Assembly: GCA_002387735.1 (NCBI GenBank)
Contig: DGKJ01000108.1
Span: 1 to 64,000 of the forward strand
Source of the DNA: Bacteriovoracaceae bacterium UBA4573
GTDB lineage: Bacteria; Bdellovibrionota; UBA1018; UBA923
Direction of reading: 5' to 3'
Length of the DNA: 64,000 nucleotides
Part shown: piece after piece, positions 41,872 through 49,647 of the stretch
Position numbering within the stretch: position 1 is the first letter of the stretch
Layout of the letters: each line of letters opens with the position of its first letter
The notes under the pieces: generated by a model
What the model saw: the letters and a program-made list of their open reading frames with translations, nothing else
Told to the model about the DNA's origin: nothing
Database searches by the model: none
Made by a program: the position numbers and the translations under genes

Positions 41872-43863
41872 TCATTCGCTGTCCTGTAATACGCATAGTG
41901 GAAACTTCACCAGTCGTTCAAACTGCGTGGCGGTATTTTCAGAACCCAATGAAATTCCGTAGTGAATATTATTGTTGTTGCGATCTTTGCGGTACGGCTT
42001 GAATTTACGCGCACTGGTGGAATTGGGATCGGTCATGTCTTCCATGCGCACGCTAGCGGGTGTAACTACGTATAGATAATCAAACGTTGAACTGGCATCG
42101 ATGTCGATCGACGATCTGCGATACGGGTCGGGCCCAATAATGCCGTTGAAAAACAAACGCCCGGCCGCGTCGGTGTCGGCCTCGATACAAGCGGTGCTAT
42201 TGCTACCCATGAGCCACACATTTTCGCCGCCGATTGCTGGCAAGTCCCATAATCCCGTAAGGCCAGGCGTACAGTAATTTCCGCCTTGGGTGTAATTCGC
42301 CGCCACTCTTCCGGCGCCAGTAGCACCGTAGTCGTAACAACAAGACCCCCCGCCATTTACGGCCTGCACTGCGGCTGAGGAACAAGCATTTCCAGCATTT
42401 AAGTAGCCACCTCCAGGTGCCCAATTATCGCCAATCACGCCACTCGTACTGCAGTTGCCGAAATAGGTGCCTCCAGCGCCCGACGGTACCATTGGCCGTG
42501 GTCCTATGATTCCCGGTGTGGTTCCTGATCCTTGAGGATCTGCATCCCAACAAGCCGAGTTTTGGTCCGCCGTTGGTTCCGAACACTCCTGATTCTGGGT
42601 CGTGCAGTAGAGATAACCAATTTGTCCTGAATTACTCGCCGATTCCATGGTGCGTTTTTCTAAACTTGCACGAAAGCGCCAGAGTTTTGCCCATTTCTTG
42701 CCAGCAGGTAAATTGACCACGCTGGTGTTAGGACATTCTTGATTCGCATTCGGCAGTGCCGCAAAACCGATAATGTCTTTACCCACCGATGAGGCCGTTG
42801 TTTTCGCAAGCGTCACCGGCGCAGAAATTCCGGTGGTAGTGCAAGAGAGCGACGGGTTCACCATGTTTGCCGGCGTGTGCAACGTGCACACTGGTTGTTT
42901 GAACGTGCCGTCCTGAAATTTCGCGAGTGCGAAATCGTGACGATTTACTAAAAACTTTTCGCAATCCGCCTCAGTACCAGTCGGACAGTCGGGGTCGATT
43001 CCCACTTTGTCGTCGGGCGGGTAAATGGTGTTGTCGTTTGTTGCGCTACCGCCGTAATCTGAAAACGAAAGTGGATCTACGCTATAAACTTCGTAACGAA
43101 TCGAAGCATCGAACGTTGAATCGTTCGGCACGGGCGGGCACTCAAAACCCGGCGTGTTTTCTACACTCTCTCCTATCGCCACCGCATGGGCGCCGTAATC
43201 GAGCCCCAGTGACGTCGTGTAAAAATTGTAGGCCTGACTCAAGAGCCAGGCTTTTGGATCTTGTAGATTTTGACCGTAAAAATTAGTAGCCGACCGTGAT
43301 TTGCGAATCACGTCGCGACACATGTAGCGGCTGGTTTCAACGTAATTTGCCGCCACGCTCGGATCCAGTGATGGACTTATTGAATTCATGAACACTCGCG
43401 TTTTATTAGAATTCGCGTTGGCCGAATTGATGAAAATCGAAACATCGTAGTAACCCGCGTTCGATGAAACTTGAGTGTAGAGACAACGGGCCATGTTCAC
43501 TTCTACATAAGAAAGTGCCTGAAACCGTTGGGCAGGAACTCCACCAGATTCGGTAAAATCAAATTGGCACTGGCAAGCATCGGCCGTTGGGCAGTAAGTG
43601 GCCAACTGACCATTCGAACCAATGAGCTCAATGGTAGTATCGGGGTTCAAGTTCGACCGGACCACTTTTGAGATTGTAATAAAATTCGCGCTCGCAGTTG
43701 TGGTCGCACTCGAACTATTCGAGGCCACTTTAGAAGCCGCGGTCGATAGACCGTTGGCTCCCGTGTTCAAGCAGCCCGTGAGCGAAAATGAAATAAAGGT
43801 AATGAAAAATCCGCACAGGATTTCTAAAAAAAGCGTCTGCTTTTTTTCCCAACTACTCCCCAC
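41872..43863 (-). CDS. Cys-rich surface or periplasmic lipoprotein, paralogue B
   Basis: A 663-residue lipoprotein from GTG 43863 (GGGGGA upstream), with lipobox SLTGC (Cys31). An upstream ATG at 43944 would add 27 residues and move the signal away from the N-terminus. Similar in plan to paralogue A: GCLNTGA, a Ser/Thr linker, ADACQCQFDF, SRYMCRDVIRKS, ECPPVPND, DIIGFAALPNANQECP, a glycine-rich Cys region (GGGSCCYDYGATGAG) and FPLCVLQDSE at the end. A long inverted-repeat region precedes it (43932-44028). Function unknown. Confidence 0.78.
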   Translation of the reverse strand: MGSSWEKKQTLFLEILCGFFITFISFSLTGCLNTGANGLSTAASKVASNSSSATTTASANFITISKVVRSNLNPDTTIELIGSNGQLATYCPTADACQCQFDFTESGGVPAQRFQALSYVEVNMARCLYTQVSSNAGYYDVSIFINSANANSNKTRVFMNSISPSLDPSVAANYVETSRYMCRDVIRKSRSATNFYGQNLQDPKAWLLSQAYNFYTTSLGLDYGAHAVAIGESVENTPGFECPPVPNDSTFDASIRYEVYSVDPLSFSDYGGSATNDNTIYPPDDKVGIDPDCPTGTEADCEKFLVNRHDFALAKFQDGTFKQPVCTLHTPANMVNPSLSCTTTGISAPVTLAKTTASSVGKDIIGFAALPNANQECPNTSVVNLPAGKKWAKLWRFRASLEKRTMESASNSGQIGYLYCTTQNQECSEPTADQNSACWDADPQGSGTTPGIIGPRPMVPSGAGGTYFGNCSTSGVIGDNWAPGGGYLNAGNACSSAAVQAVNGGGSCCYDYGATGAGRVAANYTQGGNYCTPGLTGLWDLPAIGGENVWLMGSNSTACIEADTDAAGRLFFNGIIGPDPYRRSSIDIDASSTFDYLYVVTPASVRMEDMTDPNSTSARKFKPYRKDRNNNNIHYGISLGSENTATQFERLVKFPLCVLQDSE

Positions 43864-43931
43864 GTTTTGTTCCCCCACTGTTCTTTTCGTGCAAGAAGCG
43901 CGCAAAGTTGAGTTAAGGGTGCAAAACGAAG

Positions 43932-44028
43932 GGGGTTTTCGCACTCCACTCGGCAGGAAGGTTCGGCAAACCCCGCTAAGTGGGCGATTCCTGCCCGCCG
44001 CGCTGTCGAACTTTTAGGCGAAAACCCC
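43932..44028 (-). repeat. Nested inverted repeats (about 97 nt hairpin or cruciform)
   Basis: GGGGTTTTCGC (43932-43942) pairs perfectly with GCGAAAACCCC (44018-44028). Inside it GGCAGGAA (43952-43959) pairs with TTCCTGCC (43988-43995), and a third CCC/GGG turn lies within. It is in the 239-bp space between the divergent lipoprotein and GT-C genes, so it may be a leader structure of the lipoprotein mRNA or a regulator site. Confidence 0.55.
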
Positions 44029-44065
44029 GGGAAACCTAGCAATTTTTGCCTATAACCCATTGTTA

Positions 44066-44094
44066 TTATTCAGAAAATACGAAAAAATGATACT
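44066..44094 (+). promoter_or_regulatory. Sigma-70-type promoter abutting the start of the GT-C-like gene
   Basis: TTATTC (44066-44071), 17-nt spacer, GATACT (44089-44094), then 8 nt to the ATG at 44103, which has no Shine-Dalgarno. A leaderless transcript is predicted. Confidence 0.4.
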
Positions 44095-44102
44095 TAACTA
44101 AC

Positions 44103-45329
44103 ATGCGCTCCTTTAAGGCCCTTCTCGAGAAGCCTTTTTTGATCTGGTTTATTGCATCGATGCTCTATGGCGGAGCTTTCTGGTGGAAAGCTCGTTTCGC
44201 AGAACCAAGCTTAGGGGAAACGAAATCAATTCAAATATTGGCGGAATTTTCGCAGAGCACCTTTCCTCCGAAAATCGACCTCGTGCGTTCGCTCGACGAT
44301 TACGGCGGCCATCTCGCCTATTACGCTCTCATGGGGCGCGTACACCAGCTTGCCGGGGGCGACTTACTCACAATGCGCACAATTCATTTATGCGTGGTTT
44401 TAGCTGCATTGTTTGTATTTACTCTCCTCGGTTTTCACTACACCTACCGCAATCGGCTTAACCCGCTTTGGATCAGCCTCGGCACTCTTTTGTTAGCAGC
44501 AAACCCCTATCTCTTCGAAGCGGCGATGCGGGTGGGTTATATTGGTTTTTTTCTATTCGTTTTGCTCGCCTCGCTCTGGGCCCTCGAGAAGGAACGCACG
44601 GCCTGGGCAACTTTGTTGTTGAGCTTGGGTGTCCTCGTCGATTGGCGTGCAGTGATTTTAGTGCTCGTCACCTTGTGGACCCGCACCACTGGCGAAACCG
44701 GACGCTTCGTACGAATTGAAAAAATTTTATTGCTGGCCCTGCCGCTGGTTTTTGCCTCTTTGCCGCTTTTTGCGTGGAAAGGCATTGTTCCAACCGGCGA
44801 AACGCGCGAATGGTGGACCTTCATACTGGAACATCGCAATCTCGTACGTCTGGACTTGTGGTTTTACTCAATCGCGCTTCTGCCAATCTACAGCTTATTT
44901 TTTTCATGGAGCTGGGGATTCCGGGCTCGCGCCCGATCGATGAGTTTGGGTGCCGTGGCTGCCGCTCTTTTAATTCCCATGTATTTTATATTTCCAGTCG
45001 TGCCTCAACCTGAACCTTGGGCCGCCCCAGGAAGTGGCAACGCGGTGCCGCTTGGATTGGTCGATTGGGCATTAACAGAAGTTGCCGGACCGTATAAAAA
45101 TCTGGTACTTTTTGTGCCGTGGATAGTGGGTGCGTTTCTTTTTGCGCAAGCGATCTTGCTCGATATTCTTGAGCGTTCGCGGGTGCTCCGCGCCTTCATT
45201 CTATTTTTCTTCCTGGTCGCACCCGTTTCGTTCGGGGTGGTTGATCAAGGGTTTTTAATCGTGCTTCCGTTCGTGCTGCTCTTCGGTTTGTCCGAGGCAC
45301 TCGTAGGAGACGAAGGCAAAATCGTCTAA
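44103..45329 (+). CDS. Polytopic membrane protein, GT-C glycosyltransferase-like
   Basis: A 408-residue protein with about 10 hydrophobic helices, starting LEKPFLIWFIASMLYGGAFW. The first loop holds Asp-rich DLVRSLDDYGGHLAYYAL, as in GT-C (ArnT/PMT-like) enzymes that have an acidic catalytic loop after the first helix. A later loop is Trp-rich (PTGETREWWTFILEHRN). The family call is from fold pattern only; no donor or acceptor can be named. Starts at ATG 44103 without Shine-Dalgarno. Confidence 0.65.
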   Translation: MRSFKALLEKPFLIWFIASMLYGGAFWWKARFAEPSLGETKSIQILAEFSQSTFPPKIDLVRSLDDYGGHLAYYALMGRVHQLAGGDLLTMRTIHLCVVLAALFVFTLLGFHYTYRNRLNPLWISLGTLLLAANPYLFEAAMRVGYIGFFLFVLLASLWALEKERTAWATLLLSLGVLVDWRAVILVLVTLWTRTTGETGRFVRIEKILLLALPLVFASLPLFAWKGIVPTGETREWWTFILEHRNLVRLDLWFYSIALLPIYSLFFSWSWGFRARARSMSLGAVAAALLIPMYFIFPVVPQPEPWAAPGSGNAVPLGLVDWALTEVAGPYKNLVLFVPWIVGAFLFAQAILLDILERSRVLRAFILFFFLVAPVSFGVVDQGFLIVLPFVLLFGLSEALVGDEGKIV

Positions 45330-45371
45330 AGCACTTCGCAACGAACGTTTAAACTTCCAACAGGGGGAATC

Positions 45372-46514
45372 GTGATTTCATTCGAATTGTCCGACGAACA
45401 AAAAGAGCTGCAGCGCTTGGCGCGAGAGTTTACCGCAAAAGAAATCGTTCCCAAAGCCGCTCACCACGACGAAAAAGGCGAATTCCCTATGGAGATCGCA
45501 AAAAAAGCGTGGGAGTTGGGCCTCATGAACACTCACGTACCGCAAGACTGCGGCGGCATGGGCCTAGGAGTTCTCGACGGCTCGATTGTCACCGAGGAAC
45601 TGGCCTACGGTTGCACCGGAATCTGCACTGCAATGGAAGCCAATCACCTTGCGACTGCGCCGGTGCTCGTCGCCGGAAGTGATGAACAAAAGAAAAAATA
45701 TTTAGGAAAATTAGTTTCTGATTTTACTTTCGCGGCCTATTGCGTGACCGAACCCAATGCCGGTTCCGATGTCGCAGCCATTCGCACCACCGCTAAAAAA
45801 GTTGGCAACGAATACGTAATCAACGGTTCTAAAATGTGGATCACTAATGGCTCGGTGGCCGATTGGTATTTCGTACTCGCCGTAACGGACCCCGCCGCAA
45901 AACACAAAGGACTCACTGGGTTTATCGTCGACGCCAAATCACCAGGTATCACGGTTGGCAAAAAAGAATGGAACATGGGCCAACGCGCAAGTGACACTCG
46001 CGGGATCACGTTTGAAGACGTCAAAGTCCCCGCTACCAATTTGTTGGGAAAAGAAGGTGACGGATTTAAAATCGCAATGGGCGCATTCGATCACACCCGA
46101 CCCAGCGTCGCAGCAGGTGCGGTGGGACTCGCTCGCCGCGCCATGGATGAAGCCATTAACTATTCCCAAACAAGAAAGACTTTCGGCCAACCAATCGCCG
46201 CTTACCAAGGCGTGAGCTTCATGATTGCCGATATGGCCAAAGACATTGAAGCCGCCCGCATGCTGGTCTGGCGTGCTGCTTGGGAAATCGACCAAGGCCG
46301 CCGCAACACCAAATTTGCCGCTTTTGCAAAAGCCTTCGCGGCCGACATGGCCATGCGGGTTGCCACCGATGCCGTGCAAGTGCACGGAGGGTACGGCTAT
46401 TCGAGTGAGTACCCTGTTGAAAAGCTCATGCGAGACGCCAAGATTTACCAGATTTACGAGGGCACATCGCAGATTCAGCGTTTGATTATTGCGAAAGAAA
46501 TTTTCGAACGCTAG
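45372..46514 (+). CDS. Acyl-CoA dehydrogenase
   Basis: FAD-dependent first step of beta-oxidation (or amino-acid-derived acyl-CoA oxidation). A 380-residue cytosolic enzyme: FELSDEQKELQRLAREF, FAAYCVTEPNAGSDVAAI, YVINGSKMWITNGSVADW, RKTFGQPIAAYQGVSFMIAD, DAVQVHGGYGYSSEYPVEKL and YQIYEGTSQIQRL, in which Glu is the catalytic base of short-chain enzymes. GTG start at 45372 with GGGGGAA upstream. Converges on the next gene. Confidence 0.95.
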   Translation: MISFELSDEQKELQRLAREFTAKEIVPKAAHHDEKGEFPMEIAKKAWELGLMNTHVPQDCGGMGLGVLDGSIVTEELAYGCTGICTAMEANHLATAPVLVAGSDEQKKKYLGKLVSDFTFAAYCVTEPNAGSDVAAIRTTAKKVGNEYVINGSKMWITNGSVADWYFVLAVTDPAAKHKGLTGFIVDAKSPGITVGKKEWNMGQRASDTRGITFEDVKVPATNLLGKEGDGFKIAMGAFDHTRPSVAAGAVGLARRAMDEAINYSQTRKTFGQPIAAYQGVSFMIADMAKDIEAARMLVWRAAWEIDQGRRNTKFAAFAKAFAADMAMRVATDAVQVHGGYGYSSEYPVEKLMRDAKIYQIYEGTSQIQRLIIAKEIFER

Positions 46515-46536
46515 CAGCCAAGCGCAGCGAACAGAA

Positions 46537-46974
46537 TTAATCTACCGTTTTCACCGCATCGTCGCTTGCATCACTCGCTGGTCTCAGCGTTTTGGGCTCA
46601 GGTGTCGGTCGGCCGGAGCTAATTAGTTTTGCGCCGTTGCCGGTTAATTGGAATTGAAAAACATAGCTAACTTCCCGCTGGGTTTTGTAACACTCGACCC
46701 AATAGTAATTGCCTCGTCGTATATATTCTGGATTCGTTTTCGGCGGACAAGCGTAAGGTAGTTTTTCGGTTTTAGCTATTCCGGATTTGCGACCACACAC
46801 CAGGTAAAGAGTCGGCCCTCGCTCGGAGTTTTCGCCATCTTGTTTCGCGGCGATTCTTATACTTTTCGCTAATGTATCGCTCGGACATTCCGCTGCCGGC
46901 AAAGGTGAAATCCCCACTCCTAAAAGGAGCGCCATTATTAAAGCCTCAGCGAGGAACTTATTTTTCCGTTTCAT
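46537..46974 (-). CDS. Small secreted protein of unknown function
   Basis: A 145-residue protein with a signal peptide (MKRKNKFLAEALIMALLLGV, ending LPAA|E). Four Cys in the mature part (AECPSD, YLVCGR, YACPPK, WVECYK) suggest two disulfides. The C-terminus is Pro/Ser/Asp-rich and low complexity. No family recognised. Divergent from motA. Confidence 0.7.
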   Translation of the reverse strand: MKRKNKFLAEALIMALLLGVGISPLPAAECPSDTLAKSIRIAAKQDGENSERGPTLYLVCGRKSGIAKTEKLPYACPPKTNPEYIRRGNYYWVECYKTQREVSYVFQFQLTGNGAKLISSGRPTPEPKTLRPASDASDDAVKTVD

Positions 46975-47023
46975 ACAAAGATTTTAGAAGAAACCGCTTA
47001 AAATGAAATTCAATCAACCACAT

Positions 47024-47077
47024 CACTCGGCAAGTCCTGCCTATTCCATTGGGAGTCCCCGCTGCTTTTGCCGAGTG
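47024..47077. repeat. Perfect 10-bp inverted repeat upstream of motA
   Basis: CACTCGGCAA (47024-47033) and TTGCCGAGTG (47068-47077) are separated by 34 nt, with smaller hairpins (GGCA/TGCC, GGGA-GTCCC) inside. It could be a transcript structure or a two-site operator for motAB. Confidence 0.5.
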
Positions 47078-47163
47078 ACCACGAAATAGTAGCTGTTTTC
47101 AAAAAACACCTAATAAAAAATCCCGAAAAAATCGATGAGATTCCCAAGAGAGGTGCGTCGCAC

Positions 47164-48033
47164 GTGTCAATCGTCGGAGTCATCGTAGTTTTTGGAGCTG
47201 TGATCGGCGGTTTCGCTATGGCGGGCGGAAACCTCATGGTCCTCTTCCAACCAGTCGAGTTGCTAATTATCGGCGGGTCGGCTGCGGGTTCTCTCTTAAT
47301 TTCATGCTCCACTAGTCAATTGAAACGAATCATTCACGCCATCACCGGTGTGTTTACTGGTGGCGGAATATCGAAAGACGCGTACCTAGAGCTTTTAAAA
47401 CTACTGTTCGAAATCACCAAAACTGCCAAAGCAAATCCACTCTCTATTGAAGCTCACGTCGACAACCCAGAGGGCAGTGAAATTTTCAAAAAATATCCGG
47501 GTGTGCTTAAAAACCACCACGCGCTAGGATTCCTGTGTGACACTTTAAAAGTACAACTGAGCGGTTCAATGTCGCCCTACGATCTCGAAGATTTAATGGA
47601 CGCCGACATGGCCGCCGCGCACGCCGAGGAATTTCAAGTTCCATCCACCGTATCGCGAATCGGTGACGCCATGCCTGGTCTCGGAATCGTGGCCGCGGTT
47701 CTAGGTGTGGTACTCACGATGGGAAAACTGACTCAAGGTAAAGAAGTAATCGGTCATAGTGTGGCCGCCGCACTCGTGGGAACTTTCATCGGGATTCTTT
47801 TGTCCTACGGATTGTTCCAACCGATTTCCGCAAAAATCGAAGGTAATCTCAATGCCGAAGGTGATTACATAAAATGCATCAAAGCCTGTCTGCTGGCTTT
47901 TGCAAAAAACTGCGGTCCCAAAGTTTGCGTAGAGTTTTCACGACGTACGATTCCACCCGAAGTTCGTCCGACCTTTCAGGAAGTCGACGCAGCAACTAGT
48001 TCTGGTGGCGGCAAAGAAGCAAAGGCGGCATAG
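47164..48033 (+). CDS. motA: Flagellar motor stator protein MotA
   Basis: Proton-conducting stator subunit of the flagellar motor. 289 residues from GTG 47164 (GAGGT 9 nt upstream), which gives the usual N-terminus SIVGVIVVFGAVIGGFAMAG at the first membrane helix; a longer open frame back to 47068 adds 32 hydrophilic residues not usual for MotA. Motifs: MPGLGIVAAVLGVVLTMGKL (conserved Pro), GTFIGILLSYGLFQPI. It is followed 3 bp later by motB. Confidence 0.94.
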   Translation: MSIVGVIVVFGAVIGGFAMAGGNLMVLFQPVELLIIGGSAAGSLLISCSTSQLKRIIHAITGVFTGGGISKDAYLELLKLLFEITKTAKANPLSIEAHVDNPEGSEIFKKYPGVLKNHHALGFLCDTLKVQLSGSMSPYDLEDLMDADMAAAHAEEFQVPSTVSRIGDAMPGLGIVAAVLGVVLTMGKLTQGKEVIGHSVAAALVGTFIGILLSYGLFQPISAKIEGNLNAEGDYIKCIKACLLAFAKNCGPKVCVEFSRRTIPPEVRPTFQEVDAATSSGGGKEAKAA

Positions 48034-48036
48034 CCC

Positions 48037-48831
48037 ATGGCTGGCGGCGGCGAAATCATTGTCATAAAAAAGAAAAAAGCCGCAGGTCACGGTGGCGCCC
48101 ACGGGGGTGCTTGGAAGGTGGCTTACGCCGACTTCGTTACTGCTATGATGGCATTTTTCCTTGTGATGTGGCTCATGGGTGCCGACGAAGAAACCAAACA
48201 AGCCGTGTCTCATTATTTCAACCATCCAAATACGCCCTACAAACAGGGCGGAGACCCTCAGTCTAACGCAGCCCATCCGATGGGCGAAAGCGAAGGACAC
48301 GGCGACAATGTTCTGGCAGGCGCTTCGGGATTGTTTCCTGAAGATTTAATTGATCGTCCTATTCCGCATCGTGATCTGATGAAAGAAAACGTCACGATCA
48401 GTAAAATGATTGAAGACTTACTCGAAGGAAATGTTTTCGGAATGGACGTGACTGAAAATCAAATCAAGTTTTCGCTGCCCGAACACGTGTTGTTCGATGC
48501 CGGCAGCGCGACCCTGCACCCCAACGTCGACAAGTACATGGCGTTATTGGGTAACGTCTTAAAGAGCTTCAAAGGCTACGTAAGAATCGAAGGTCACAGC
48601 GACGATACCCCTACGAACGGCACACGTTTCGCCAACAATTACGAACTTTCCATGGCTCGCGCCGTTTCTGTAATGCAATATCTCGTGAAAAATCACGGTA
48701 TGGGCGAAGATCGGGTGATTCCAACCGGCGCCGGCGCCCGAGAACCTTTAGTTCCGAACACCTCCGTCGAAAACAGAGCAAAAAACCGACGCGTGGAGCT
48801 CACCTTAATGTACGAATACCCATCCAACTAG
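48037..48831 (+). CDS. motB: Flagellar motor stator protein MotB
   Basis: Peptidoglycan-anchored stator subunit. 264 residues. Basic N-terminus, then one membrane helix, VAYADFVTAMMAFFLVMWLM, with the proton-binding Asp32. A periplasmic linker, then an OmpA-type domain: FDAGSATLHPNVDKYMALLG, VRIEGHSDDTPTNGTRFANN and NRAKNRRVELTLM. Transcribed with motA. Confidence 0.96.
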   Translation: MAGGGEIIVIKKKKAAGHGGAHGGAWKVAYADFVTAMMAFFLVMWLMGADEETKQAVSHYFNHPNTPYKQGGDPQSNAAHPMGESEGHGDNVLAGASGLFPEDLIDRPIPHRDLMKENVTISKMIEDLLEGNVFGMDVTENQIKFSLPEHVLFDAGSATLHPNVDKYMALLGNVLKSFKGYVRIEGHSDDTPTNGTRFANNYELSMARAVSVMQYLVKNHGMGEDRVIPTGAGAREPLVPNTSVENRAKNRRVELTLMYEYPSN

Positions 48832-48848
48832 TTATTCGAAGCGCTCTA

Positions 48849-48876
48849 TTGACTGACTGCGTTACTATGGTAAAGA
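48849..48876 (+). promoter_or_regulatory. Sigma-70-type promoter close to the ATG at 48886
   Basis: TTGACT (48849-48854), 16-nt spacer, TAAAGA (48871-48876), then 9 nt to the ATG. The ATG has no Shine-Dalgarno. Confidence 0.4.
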
Positions 48877-48885
48877 CCCGCGCCT

Positions 48886-49647
48886 ATGGGCAACCCAAGC
48901 ATTTTTCGGACCTTGGTTTTCGTGATCGTTTCATTGGTATGGAACTCACCCACCTCCCACGCCATGAATTCTAGAACTAAACTCTGTGCCGCCGTTATTT
49001 CGGCCGCGCTATGCGGGGGTACCGCACATTGTGCGTACCACGACTTGCACACCCCACCCGAGCGCTCGAGTGATTTCGTTAAAACCACCGAGCGTGGCAC
49101 ACTAATCAAACTTCCGGAATATTTTACAGTTCGCAACCAGTGGCTCGCAGCGGAAAAAAACCTCGTTGTTGAAGACGCCGACCATAGCTATGGCGAGATC
49201 ACCACTTTTCTCCATCGCTACACTCATCACTACCGCCACAAACGCAAAAATGGCCGATTTCTTTCGGAGGCTACCGTTAGGGGAATTCCCGGTTCCAACG
49301 GCGGTTACGAAATCGCGGTGCAGGTCAACGACGATCTGGTTCTCGGTCGCGTATTGGAACTACCCGTCAAAGGTAATTCCTCTTCACTCGTTCGTTACGA
49401 AATTCGGGCGAGCGATGGTTCGTTGGTCGCCGCCTCAAAAAAAATACCGCGATCAAGTGACCAGGTTGATTTTACGCTCCAAAACGGAAACGAATCTTTT
49501 ACTATACGTCGCGTCGATGACGGCATCATCCGCGAGAGATGGTCGATAGAGCGTTTTACTCCCAAGATACAGGAGACCGTTGATTCCCGACTAGTCTTAT
49601 TTTTTGTTGCGTACAAACAAGCGATGGATGAACCTGTAAGGGAATGA
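48886..49647 (+). CDS. Secreted protein with two possible signal peptides in tandem
   Basis: A 253-residue protein of unknown function. The N-terminus reads as one signal peptide (FRTLVFVIVSLVWNSPTSHA), followed by a second that would also work from the internal ATG at 48964 (MNSRTKLCAAVISAALCGGT, then AHCA). Which start is used cannot be told; neither has a Shine-Dalgarno. The mature part is mainly beta with several His (HRYTHHYRHKRK). Its stop overlaps the mltA start (ATGA). Confidence 0.72.
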   Translation: MGNPSIFRTLVFVIVSLVWNSPTSHAMNSRTKLCAAVISAALCGGTAHCAYHDLHTPPERSSDFVKTTERGTLIKLPEYFTVRNQWLAAEKNLVVEDADHSYGEITTFLHRYTHHYRHKRKNGRFLSEATVRGIPGSNGGYEIAVQVNDDLVLGRVLELPVKGNSSSLVRYEIRASDGSLVAASKKIPRSSDQVDFTLQNGNESFTIRRVDDGIIRERWSIERFTPKIQETVDSRLVLFFVAYKQAMDEPVRE

